DNA from: Nitrosospira multiformis
Lineage (GTDB): Bacteria > Pseudomonadota > Gammaproteobacteria > Burkholderiales > Nitrosomonadaceae
Length of the DNA stretch: 64,000 nucleotides
Assembly (NCBI RefSeq): GCF_900103165.1
Contig: NZ_FNKY01000001.1
Span: forward strand, 496,001 to 560,000
Direction of reading: 5' to 3'
Numbering within the stretch: the first letter of the stretch is position 1; every line of letters starts with the position of its first letter. Of the stretch, positions 18,083-24,371 are shown piece after piece. A model generated the notes under the pieces. It did no database searches. It had not been told where the DNA came from and saw only the letters and a program-made list of their open reading frames with translations. Made by a program: the position numbers and the translations under genes.

Positions 18083-18217
18083 GTAGAGCGATTCAACCGC
18101 CGGCCACGCAAAGTGCTGGAATTTATAACTCCTTATGAGGTATCCTTCGGGGTGCCGGTAAGCTCGCCAAGCAACCACTCGTTGTTGTACTTCGGACTTG
18201 AATCCGTGCCATATTAA
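18083..18217 (+). pseudogene. C-terminal remnant of an IS30-family transposase
   Basis: In one frame the sequence reads VERFNRRPRKVLEFITPYEV and continues to a stop at 18,217. N-x-RPRK-x-L-x-F-x-TP-x-E is the conserved C-terminal signature of IS30-family transposases. The following TTGTTGTACTTCGGACTTGA resembles the terminal inverted repeat of such elements, from memory. No catalytic core or second end is visible, so this is a dead fragment. It marks the left edge of the accessory zone. Confidence 0.7.
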
Positions 18218-18241
18218 TGATTTTTAAAGAGGAAGAATTTA

Positions 18242-18439
18242 ATGAGTTTTAAGCATATTGTATTTATTATTGCCCTTAGTACCGCTTTGACTGGTTGTGG
18301 TGGTGGCGACGGAGCTCCTGAAATAAATCCAACGAATTGTTCTGGCGGAGGAATGCAGGCGATCCTTCCAACTTTTGACAATGAAGCTGCGCGGCAAGCA
18401 TTCATTGATAAATGCCAGGCGCTGGCAGAAAAAAAATAA
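18242..18439 (+). CDS. Small lipoprotein
   Basis: 65 codons after an AGAGGAAG ribosome binding site. The signal peptide ends in a lipobox (LTGC), followed by a glycine-rich linker and a 40-residue mature part with two Cys and a charged C-terminus (QALAEKK). There is no recognisable domain. It is more AT-rich than the genes to its left and lies directly after the IS30 remnant. Confidence 0.65.
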   Translation: MSFKHIVFIIALSTALTGCGGGDGAPEINPTNCSGGGMQAILPTFDNEAARQAFIDKCQALAEKK

Positions 18440-18530
18440 AGCGCGGGATAATCTCGAGTTAAGTACAGTTGTTATCACCGGACAGGAATTGATCCAATTC
18501 TGAGTTGTTTGCCGGTCGATGACTGATCAT

Positions 18531-18602
18531 GGCACAATTGGGATGATCGAGACATTTCCTTCCGCAGCAAGAAGTGATGTATTGCGACAACCAAATATTT
18601 AG
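18531..18602. repeat. Imperfect direct repeat flanking the accessory island, left copy
   Basis: About 72 bp starting GGCACAATTGG and containing GACATTTCC and GCAGCAAGAA. A diverged copy in the same orientation lies at 21,875-21,944. The two bracket the toxin-antitoxin locus and the retron. Both can be read in a shared frame (AQL-x-x-S-x-HF), so they may derive from a lost coding sequence. Confidence 0.7.
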
Positions 18603-18678
18603 CGGGACATGGAGGGGCACTTGCCTCGCCATGTCCCACTAAGGTTCAATTTGAATTTGCGCGTCGCATGTTTCGATA

Positions 18679-18701
18679 GAGTGTTTCGATAGGGTCAGAC
18701 T
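18679..18701. repeat. 23-bp direct repeat beside the toxin-antitoxin locus, copy 1
   Basis: GAGTGTTTCGATAGGGTCAG followed by ACT; a near-identical copy in the same orientation is at 19,406-19,428. The pair brackets the toxin pseudogene and antitoxin gene. Confidence 0.7.
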
Positions 18702-18704
18702 GAG

Positions 18705-19071
18705 CTATCTTTTCTCTTCAATACACAAAAACTCACACGATTGCGTGGATGTTCTCTTCCAGTCTTTGGTCGATAAAGTGCCAATGCGCCGAACAAACAA
18801 AGTCTCCTCGAATGTTGCGATTTTGCTCGGACGAATGATGGACTCGCCCCGGTAACCCGGCGAATTTCAGATCGCTAATCAGGACATCTCCATATGACCG
18901 TGCGCGCTGTGCGCTCGTAATCATTGACAGGAAATACTTTCCGGTCTTCGTGCTCAATATCTCGGTCGAAACGATCAACGCGGGACATACTTTAGTTTAG
19001 TTGCTTTCCGTATAGGGGAAGGAGACAAGCACATCCCACGGCTGAAATCGTGGTTTAGCGGAGCGTGTCAT
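18705..19071 (-). pseudogene. Broken PemK/MazF-family toxin
   Basis: From the ATG at 19,071, which overlaps the antitoxin end by 17 bp, the frame reads MTRSAKPRFQPWDVLVSFPY and meets TAA at 18,997. The same frame continues as TKVCPALIVSTEILSTKTGK, then MITSAQRARSYGDVLI up to AGLPG near 18,855. After a one-step frame change it reads GESIIRPSKIATFEETLFVR and GTLSTKDW to a stop at 18,705. The joined product is a PemK/MazF ribonuclease-type toxin. Two independent lesions, a stop and a frameshift, make it inactive unless recoded. Confidence 0.82.
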
Positions 19072-19342
19072 AGATGCTGTCTGCTTCCGAATCCCATTCG
19101 GCAAACGTGTGGAACGGATTGTCTTTGCGCTCCTCTTCGCTTGTCGGCATAAGAAATTGTGGTTCGCGCGATCTCGAGGCAAGGTAAATTCTTACCGCTT
19201 CACGGAAAAACTCCGAACGGCTCCGTCCCTCGATCTCGCATATATCATCGATCTGCGCTGCCATCCGTTCGGGTACGGTGATCGCGAATCGATGATAACG
19301 AGAATGCGCCACGGTATGCTTCCTCACAATGGGCTGGTTCAT
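19055..19342 (-). CDS. Ribbon-helix-helix (CopG/MazE-like) antitoxin
   Basis: 95 codons, intact. The N-terminus has an RHH DNA-binding segment (YHRFAITVPERMAAQIDDIC, then GRSRSEFFREAVRIYL), and the acidic C-terminal ~45 residues (EWDSEADSIYD) would cover the toxin. The gene lies upstream of and overlaps the PemK/MazF-like toxin pseudogene, the normal order for such operons. Such antitoxins repress their own promoter. With the toxin broken, this copy may survive as a stand-alone regulator or protect against a related toxin elsewhere. Confidence 0.85.
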   Translation of the reverse strand: MNQPIVRKHTVAHSRYHRFAITVPERMAAQIDDICEIEGRSRSEFFREAVRIYLASRSREPQFLMPTSEEERKDNPFHTFAEWDSEADSIYDTLR

Positions 19343-19609
19343 AATATGCTTAAAGTATTACTCAATGCACACACAATGTAACATTCTGGCATACTTTGCA
19401 TTCTGGAGTGTTTCGATGAGATCAGACTCATTGATACGAATTGTTCCGACCGTCTAGGCCATCTATACTCGAACTCTCGGAAAGCAATCAATATATTGCC
19501 TTCCATGTTGCATCAATCGAGTCTGACCCCATTGATTTGTGCATTGATTTGTGCGGGGCGGTTCAGAAAGCGCAATAAGTATCGTCCTTCTAATTGTTAA
19601 TTAAATCAT
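19343..19609. other. Non-coding stretch upstream of the retron effector
   Basis: AT-rich gap. It holds the second 23-bp repeat (19,406-19,428) and a strong inverted repeat: TCAGACTCATTGAT (19,422-19,435) against ATCAATCGAGTCTGA (19,512-19,526), 14 pairs with one bulge around a 76-nt loop. A weaker outer pairing (ATACTTTGC at 19,391 against GCAATAAGTAT at 19,572) encloses it. This is the usual place for a retron RNA, but the inner repeat also looks like a mobile palindrome. The effector promoter must also lie here. Confidence 0.4.
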
Positions 19610-20167
19610 ATGACAACAAACGCGTCTGTGGTTAGATTTGCCAATGCAGCTATAAAACTTTTCGATGAAAATCGGATGGTTGTTTTTCTGTGCGGACCAG
19701 CTCTGAAGCAAGATAGTGCTGGCGCACGCCTAAGGAAACGCTTAAAGGATGCTTTGGAAGAACAAAAATTTGAAGTCGTTCTAGGTGAAGATGATGGGTT
19801 GGAAGAAACACGACTGAATGTATTAAAGGGCTACGCGCACAGTAACGAACTAGATTTCATCAATAAGGAATGTGGTGCAATTGTCTTGGTAGCTGATAGT
19901 GTTGGTTCGTTTTGTGAACTCGGCTTATTCGCACATGAACACACGTTACGCAATCCAAATAAATGTGATTTCATACTTTTTGTAGCGGATAAGTACAAGC
20001 CAGATAGGTCGTATATAAACGAAGGCCCCGTTAAAGCTATTGAGGATTATGGTTTGGTCGAATATGTAAACTTTGATACAGCCTCAATTAGCCATGTAAT
20101 TAAACGACTGGAACGCCGCAGGAGTTTATATTTTCTTGACGGACGTGGCAGACCCGCAAAATCATGA
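19610..20167 (+). CDS. Retron effector, nucleoside deoxyribosyltransferase-like (type II, St85/Ec86 family)
   Basis: 185 codons. The fold is of the nucleoside deoxyribosyltransferase type: VVFLCGPALKQDSAGARLRK (residues 24-43), an acidic GEDDGLEE loop, NELDFI, then IVLVADSVGSFCELGLFAHE with the expected catalytic Glu at 103. In type II retrons such as Ec86, the deoxyribosyltransferase-like effector is the toxic part held by the RT-msDNA complex and released on phage attack. The Ec86 effector also carries a DNA-binding domain, absent here. The stop overlaps the RT start (ATGA), so the two are translationally coupled. Confidence 0.85.
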   Translation: MTTNASVVRFANAAIKLFDENRMVVFLCGPALKQDSAGARLRKRLKDALEEQKFEVVLGEDDGLEETRLNVLKGYAHSNELDFINKECGAIVLVADSVGSFCELGLFAHEHTLRNPNKCDFILFVADKYKPDRSYINEGPVKAIEDYGLVEYVNFDTASISHVIKRLERRRSLYFLDGRGRPAKS

Positions 20168-21660
20168 CGGTCAGGGTTAATTCACAACTTATTATGTTGT
20201 CGCTGGGGATCATTCAGCCCGCCAGCCCGAGTGCCGTTGCTAAGTTTTTATCTATGTCTCTGCTTGAAAACTCCGCTCCCATTGAAGAGCAGATTTTAAT
20301 GCCGTTGTTTGAAAAATGGGGGGCTGAGGGGCTTATTGTTAGAGTTCACACAAAGCTGAAATTGTTTTCCCTAAGCAGCAAGGGAAACCATATTCTTACA
20401 AAAGAGATGCGGCATTTGAGGGATAATACGCGGCTTTTCTTGCTGAAAGAATTACGCGATGGTACGCTAGCCCCGCTAGGGGAATTGGGAAAAGAAGAAT
20501 TGACTGATGCTTCGTCAGTCTCTTTAATTGACCTTGTTATACAAGAAGAGGAGCGGCCAATAAACCCGGCCGTAACTCTTGGTAAAGCTCAGAGTGACGG
20601 CCGGGTTTATTGGCCGCTTCTCGCTAAGCAACTTTTTGTTGGCTCTATTCCTCAATCTCCTAGCCCCCGATTTAGATATGGATCTTTTCAGTCCTTAGAT
20701 AGCTGCCATATGGCGCACCCATATGGAGCGCAAGAAAATGACTTTAACCTGATAGACCTATCCCTTTGTATTGGAATTAGTCCTCGACTATTGTCATCAT
20801 TCCTTTACAGTTCAGAACATCACTACCGCCTCTTTGATATCGCTAAAAAAAATGGAGGAACTCGCACGATAAGATCACCCAGGGTGATGCTTAAAACTGT
20901 CCAATACTGGATTCTTGACCACTTGTTACACAAGCTTCCGATCCATGATTCTTGCAAATCATATAGAAAAGGTTTATCAATTTTTGATAACGCTAAATCC
21001 CACTGCGATCAAAATTATGTTGGTAATTTTGATATCAAGAATTTCTTTCCCTCCATCACAACAACTCGGCTAACTAATCATTTTCGGTTGCATGGCTTTC
21101 CCGAAAACGCTAGTCGCCTGATTGCCAAGCTTTTAACTGTTAACAATGAACTGCCGCAAGGCGCACCAACTAGTCCAGTTGTATCTAATTCATATTTGTT
21201 CAAATTTGACGAAGTAGTATCTAATTTTTCGAAGAATCTTGAGCTTAATTATTCTCGTTATGCAGACGACGTAACAATCAGCGGCGCTAAACGCTCAGAT
21301 ATTCACGCAGTTATTGCTTTTTCTACTAACGAGCTAGCGCGATATGAACTGCTCCTCAATCCAAAAAAAACCCGAATAGCTGGTAGAGGAAGCAGGCAAA
21401 TTGTTACGGGGCTAGTAGTAAATAAAGTTGCACAGCCTCCCCGGACATATAGGCGACAAGTAAGGGCAATGTTTGACAATGCCATAAACAATCCAGAGGA
21501 ATTTAGATCCAGATTATCAGAGCTTTCAGGCCATCTCTCATATTTAGGATCATTTGAGAATCTCCAAAACTCTCAGTCTATAGAACGATATAAGGAAACT
21601 CTAAAAAAACTGAGAACCCATTTGTCCGTTAATAATTTATATCCATCGCCTCAACAATAA
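20164..21660 (+). CDS. Retron reverse transcriptase with N-terminal winged-helix-like extension
   Basis: 498 codons, against about 320 for Ec86 RT. The retron hallmarks are all present: NAKSH (276-280, the NAxxH of region X), FDIKNFFPSI (289-298), PQGAPTSPVVSN (331-342), catalytic YADD (366-369) and VTG (414-416, region Y). The catalytic part aligns with Ec86 RT from about residue 190. The first ~100 residues (LGIIQPASPSAVAKFLS, EGLIVRVHTKLKLFSL) look like a winged helix. Residues 129-153 are encoded by a long hairpin. An internal ATG at 20,710 could start an RT-only product. The gene is visibly more AT-rich than its neighbours, consistent with transfer. Confidence 0.93.
   Translation: MTVRVNSQLIMLSLGIIQPASPSAVAKFLSMSLLENSAPIEEQILMPLFEKWGAEGLIVRVHTKLKLFSLSSKGNHILTKEMRHLRDNTRLFLLKELRDGTLAPLGELGKEELTDASSVSLIDLVIQEEERPINPAVTLGKAQSDGRVYWPLLAKQLFVGSIPQSPSPRFRYGSFQSLDSCHMAHPYGAQENDFNLIDLSLCIGISPRLLSSFLYSSEHHYRLFDIAKKNGGTRTIRSPRVMLKTVQYWILDHLLHKLPIHDSCKSYRKGLSIFDNAKSHCDQNYVGNFDIKNFFPSITTTRLTNHFRLHGFPENASRLIAKLLTVNNELPQGAPTSPVVSNSYLFKFDEVVSNFSKNLELNYSRYADDVTISGAKRSDIHAVIAFSTNELARYELLLNPKKTRIAGRGSRQIVTGLVVNKVAQPPRTYRRQVRAMFDNAINNPEEFRSRLSELSGHLSYLGSFENLQNSQSIERYKETLKKLRTHLSVNNLYPSPQQ
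20475..20664 (+). ncRNA. Candidate msr-msd-like structured RNA inside the RT reading frame
   Basis: Outer pairing: 20,475-20,489 (GCTAGGGGAATTGGG) with 20,650-20,664 (CCTCAATCTCCTAGC), 14 pairs with one bulge and two G-U pairs. Inside lies a small hairpin, GACTGA (20,502-20,507) with TCAGTC (20,515-20,520), then the long hairpin at 20,548-20,622. A closing a1/a2 duplex, short msr stem-loop and long msd stem is the usual retron RNA order. The priming G was not identified and the whole element is translated in frame, so this is a hypothesis. Confidence 0.3.
20548..20622 (+). repeat. Long near-perfect inverted repeat within the RT gene
   Basis: Arms 20,552-20,573 (begins AGCGGCCAAT, ends CCGGCCGT) and 20,597-20,618 are exact reverse complements over 22 bp. 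The stem continues outward for four more pairs (GAGG with TCTC plus a G-U) and inward, after one mismatch, for five (ACTCT with AGAGT), leaving an 11-nt loop. No T run follows, so it is not a simple terminator. Such an exact arm match within a coding sequence is not expected by chance. Confidence 0.95.
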
Positions 21661-21874
21661 GATACCCATTTATTTGTTTTAGTTAAGTAGAAACAGAACT
21701 GGGTAAACCACGGTTTTTTGGTTGATTTCTGATAATGTAGCCCAACGAGAGTGTGAATTGGAATGCCGTTATCACTGACGGTTCTTGGCACAACATCCTA
21801 GCCGAGCCTGCATGGATTCAATATAACAAATGCGACGAGGTATGCAAGGTATGTCGGGCTAACCGGCAGTTATA

Positions 21875-21944
21875 GGCACAATTGGAACGATCGGGACATT
21901 TCCAGCTACAGCAAGAAATACATATCATGACATTCAATTATTTA
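21875..21944. repeat. Imperfect direct repeat flanking the accessory island, right copy
   Basis: Diverged copy of the element at 18,531-18,602, sharing GGCACAATTGG, CGGGACATTTCC-like and CAGCAAGAA blocks in the same order. It marks the right side of the island carrying the toxin-antitoxin locus and retron. Confidence 0.7.
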
Positions 21945-21979
21945 GTGAGCGCTCAAACTGTGAAAGATAGGAGCGATTG

Positions 21980-22060
21980 ATGCCGACATCTGTTGCTACT
22001 AGGCCTTGTGAAAGTTGTACTGCGGATCGCGCAATTTTCGTTTGTTGCGGGGTGGATTGA
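21980..22060 (+). CDS. Possible 26-residue Cys-rich peptide
   Basis: ATG preceded at ideal spacing by AGGAG. The product would be MPTSVATRPCESCTADRAIF followed by VCCGVD, with a CxxC and a CC pair. No homologue is known to me. A frame this short can arise by chance; the ribosome binding site and Cys spacing are the only support. Confidence 0.2.
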   Translation: MPTSVATRPCESCTADRAIFVCCGVD

Positions 22061-22188
22061 ACACTCATTTTTTGCAACTCCTTAATAGTTTAAAAGAGTT
22101 GCAAGGTTGCGTTATGGTTGCACAGGTGTCAATTCACCAAGTTTAACGTGTTAAAATATTTTAATGTACTGTTTAATATAGTTAAACA

Positions 22189-22264
22189 TGGCGCCCTGAA
22201 CACGAATCGAACGTGTGACCTACCCCTTAGGAGGGGGTTGCTCTATCCACTGAGCTACCAGGGC
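22189..22264 (-). tRNA. tRNA-Arg(CCT)
   Basis: Read leftward, the sequence folds into a standard cloverleaf: acceptor GCCCTGG pairing with TCAGGGC, D arm TAGCTCAGTGGATAGAGCA, anticodon stem ACCCC/GGGGT with loop CTCCTAA (anticodon CCT, reading AGG), and T arm with GTTCGATTC. The discriminator G and CCA are encoded. Its 3' end faces the retron island, the usual orientation for an integration site. Confidence 0.97.
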
Positions 22265-22294
22265 GATGGCTGCATTTTACGCTAATATGCCGGT

Positions 22295-23524
22295 ATGAAT
22301 AAACCTGCCGCAGCCCCTGAAGGAAATACCGCGACTCGTCAAAAACTCCCTCGCACCGTGGTTGTTCTCAGTCTGGTCAGTTTCTTCAACGATTTCGCCT
22401 CTGATATCGTCATTCCCCTCATTCCCATATTGCTGGCGACGGTGCTGGCCGCTGGGCCGCTGGCTCTGGGATTTATCGAGGGTGTGGCCGACGCAGTGGC
22501 GAGTCTGCTCAAGCTGTGGTCGGGTCGACATTCGGATGTCATGAGCGGGCGGCGCAAAGGGCTGGCGGTAGCGGGCTATACGCTATCCAACATTGCCCGC
22601 CCGTTGCTGGGGCTGGCTGGTTCCTGGCCAATGATTTTGGTGCTGCGCAGCATTGATCGGGTGGGGAAAGGTCTGCGCAGCGCGCCTCGTGATGCGCTGG
22701 TGGCGGATGCAACGCCGCCTGCGATGCGCGGCTATGCCTTCGGTTTTCACCGAGCGCTGGATAATGCGGGAGCGGTGGCGGGCAGCCTGGTTGCGGCCGC
22801 TGCGCTGGCATGGGCCGGCATGAGCCTGACAGAAGTGATTCTCTGGTCAGCGGCTCCGGGTTTTGTCGCGGTGCTGCTGCTGGGTGCGGGTGTCAAGGAA
22901 GAGAAACGGGAAGAAGCCGCCGCTGTTCATACCCCCGTGGTGCTGCCGCCTTTACGCTGGTCGGTTTTATCCTTACCGATGCGCCGGTATCTGCTGGTGC
23001 TGATGCTGTTTACATTCGCCCGCGCCTCGGAAACTTTTATCCTGTTGCTGGGGCACCAATTAGGCGTAGGAGTAGTCGAATTATTGTTGCTGTGGTCGGC
23101 CTTGAATCTTGCCAAGGCGGCCACTTCCACCTGGGGCGGGCAATTGGCCGATAGCTGGGGGCGCGGCGCGTTGATACTGATCGGATGGGCAACATTCTCG
23201 ATCTCGTTTTTGCTGCTGGGCACCGTTACGGATAGCATCGGGCTATGGACGGTGAGCATTTTTTACGGCCTTTGCGCGGGCATGAGCGAAGGTGCGGAAC
23301 GGGCGATTATCAGTGATTATGCGGAACCTCGCGAACGCGGAACGGCTTTCGGCTGGTACCATCTGATGGAGGGCATTGCGGCGATTCCGGCGGGGTTGCT
23401 ATTTGGTTCCATCTGGCAATTTCAAAGTGCGGAAATGGCATTCGTTTTTGCTGGTGGGCTGGCGGCTTTTGCGGCGCTGTTGTTGCGGTTTTGGGCTTGG
23501 CCGGTCAGGAAGTTGAATGAGTAA
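22295..23524 (+). CDS. Major facilitator superfamily transporter
   Basis: 409 codons with about 12 hydrophobic segments. The loop after helix 2 carries LWSGRHSDVMSGRRKGLAVA, an MFS signature variant of G-x-x-x-D-R-x-G-R-R/K. It matches uncharacterised MFS proteins with a FFNDFASDIVIPLIPILLAT start, often annotated as drug or sugar exporters; the substrate cannot be deduced. The start lies 31 bp from the 5' end of the divergent tRNA-Arg gene. Confidence 0.85.
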   Translation: MNKPAAAPEGNTATRQKLPRTVVVLSLVSFFNDFASDIVIPLIPILLATVLAAGPLALGFIEGVADAVASLLKLWSGRHSDVMSGRRKGLAVAGYTLSNIARPLLGLAGSWPMILVLRSIDRVGKGLRSAPRDALVADATPPAMRGYAFGFHRALDNAGAVAGSLVAAAALAWAGMSLTEVILWSAAPGFVAVLLLGAGVKEEKREEAAAVHTPVVLPPLRWSVLSLPMRRYLLVLMLFTFARASETFILLLGHQLGVGVVELLLLWSALNLAKAATSTWGGQLADSWGRGALILIGWATFSISFLLLGTVTDSIGLWTVSIFYGLCAGMSEGAERAIISDYAEPRERGTAFGWYHLMEGIAAIPAGLLFGSIWQFQSAEMAFVFAGGLAAFAALLLRFWAWPVRKLNE

Positions 23525-23526
23525 AT

Positions 23527-23558
23527 GATGGGTTGCGCTTTGCTTCACCCATCCTACG
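23527..23558. repeat. REP-like palindrome, family B, copy 2
   Basis: Starts GATGGGTTGCGC and ends CACCCATCCTAC. It is followed at 23,560-23,614 by a diverged copy of the first codons of the peroxiredoxin gene (GGATTTATGAGAGTACTTTC against GGATTTATGAAGATACTTTC), so the segment duplicates 24,322-24,402. Confidence 0.9.
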
Positions 23559-23661
23559 AGAAGGTATGGGGGATTTATGAGAGTACTTTCAACATTTGCA
23601 ACGTTGGTAGATGAGGCTGATAGATAAAAGGACGAGGGATATTAAGACTAACGGGATGATT

Positions 23662-23693
23662 GATGGGTTACGCTTCGCTCCACCCATCCTACG
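23662..23693. repeat. REP-like palindrome, family B, copy 3
   Basis: GATGGGTTACGCTTCGC through CACCCATCCTAC. It is in opposite orientation to copy 4, 34 bases away; together they form a large inverted repeat just upstream of the RAYT gene. Confidence 0.9.
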
Positions 23694-23726
23694 GAAGCTA
23701 TGAACGTTCTCGGTTTGGGTTCTCAT

Positions 23727-23757
23727 GTAGGATGGGTGGAGCGAAGCGTAACCCATC
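23727..23757. repeat. REP-like palindrome, family B, copy 4
   Basis: GTAGGATGGGTGGAGCGAAG through ACCCATCA, the inverted partner of copy 3. It ends about 30 bp before the RAYT start. Paired REPs of this kind are the usual substrates of RAYT proteins. Confidence 0.9.
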
Positions 23758-23785
23758 AAAACCATACACGATCACATATCGAATC

Positions 23786-24319
23786 ATGACTGAATACCGG
23801 CGCAATTTCGTCAAGGGTGGGAGCTATTTTTTCACAGTGACGCTGGCCGTCCGTAGTCAGAAACTGCTGGTGGATCATATTGATGCTTTACGTGAAGCTT
23901 TTCGCCATGTAAAAACTGAACATCCTTTCGTTCTTGATGCCATGGTTGTTCTACCGGAGCACTTGCACTGCATTTGGACGCTGCCAACTGGCGATGCCAA
24001 TTATCCTGATCGCTGGCGGCGTATCAAAGCCGCGTTTTCCCGCAGTTTGCCAGATCGCTATCCTCGCTCTCCCAGCAAAATCCTAAAGGGTGAGCGCGGT
24101 ATTTGGCAGCGCCGGTATTGGGAGCATACGTTGCGCGACGAGGAAGATTGGCAGCGGCATATGGATTATATTCATTACAATCCGGTCAAACATCAGCACG
24201 TTAAGCAGGTTGCGGATTGGCCGTATTCGACGTTTCATCGTTATGTTGAAACCGGCACATACTCCAGAAATTGGGCTGGAAACGGTGAGTCAGGCGAGGT
24301 GGAATTTGGGGAGATATGA
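23786..24319 (+). CDS. REP-associated tyrosine transposase (RAYT, TnpA-REP)
   Basis: 177 codons from the ATG at 23,786; a longer reading upstream would translate a REP sequence. The Y1/HUH transposase core is intact: MTEYRRNFVKGGSYFFTVTL at the start, LPEHLHCIW with the His-hydrophobic-His metal motif, and DYIHYNPVKHQHV with the candidate nucleophilic Tyr. RAYTs are single-copy domesticated relatives of IS200/IS605 transposases that nick REP palindromes. Three such palindromes flank it closely and a fourth lies just downstream, supporting a functional pairing. Confidence 0.93.
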   Translation: MTEYRRNFVKGGSYFFTVTLAVRSQKLLVDHIDALREAFRHVKTEHPFVLDAMVVLPEHLHCIWTLPTGDANYPDRWRRIKAAFSRSLPDRYPRSPSKILKGERGIWQRRYWEHTLRDEEDWQRHMDYIHYNPVKHQHVKQVADWPYSTFHRYVETGTYSRNWAGNGESGEVEFGEI

Positions 24320-24321
24320 AT

Positions 24322-24353
24322 GATGGGTTGTGCTTCGCTTCACCCATCCTACG
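24322..24353. repeat. REP-like palindrome, family B, copy 5
   Basis: GATGGGTTGTGCTTCGC through CACCCATCCTAC, between the RAYT stop and the peroxiredoxin start. It lies close to the peroxiredoxin ribosome binding site, so a hairpin here could affect its translation. Confidence 0.9.
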
Positions 24354-24371
24354 AAAATGTATGGAGGATTT

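Larger units (their letters stand above)
21661..22188. other. Non-coding stretch between retron and tRNA-Arg
   Basis: 528 bp, AT-rich. It contains the right copy of the flanking direct repeat (21,875-21,944), a possible 26-codon Cys-rich peptide (21,980-22,060) and a TTGCAACTC/GAGTTGCAA inverted repeat (22,072-22,104) with no T run on either side. No larger gene, integrase or tRNA-end duplication was found. Confidence 0.5.

Noticed and set aside
22072-22104. Inverted repeat considered as tRNA-Arg terminator
   Set aside because: No T run follows on the minus strand; adjacent bases read as an A run there.
22189-22264. tRNA-Arg 3' end as attachment site with a duplicated copy
   Set aside because: No second copy of the tRNA 3' end and no integrase gene were found in the island.
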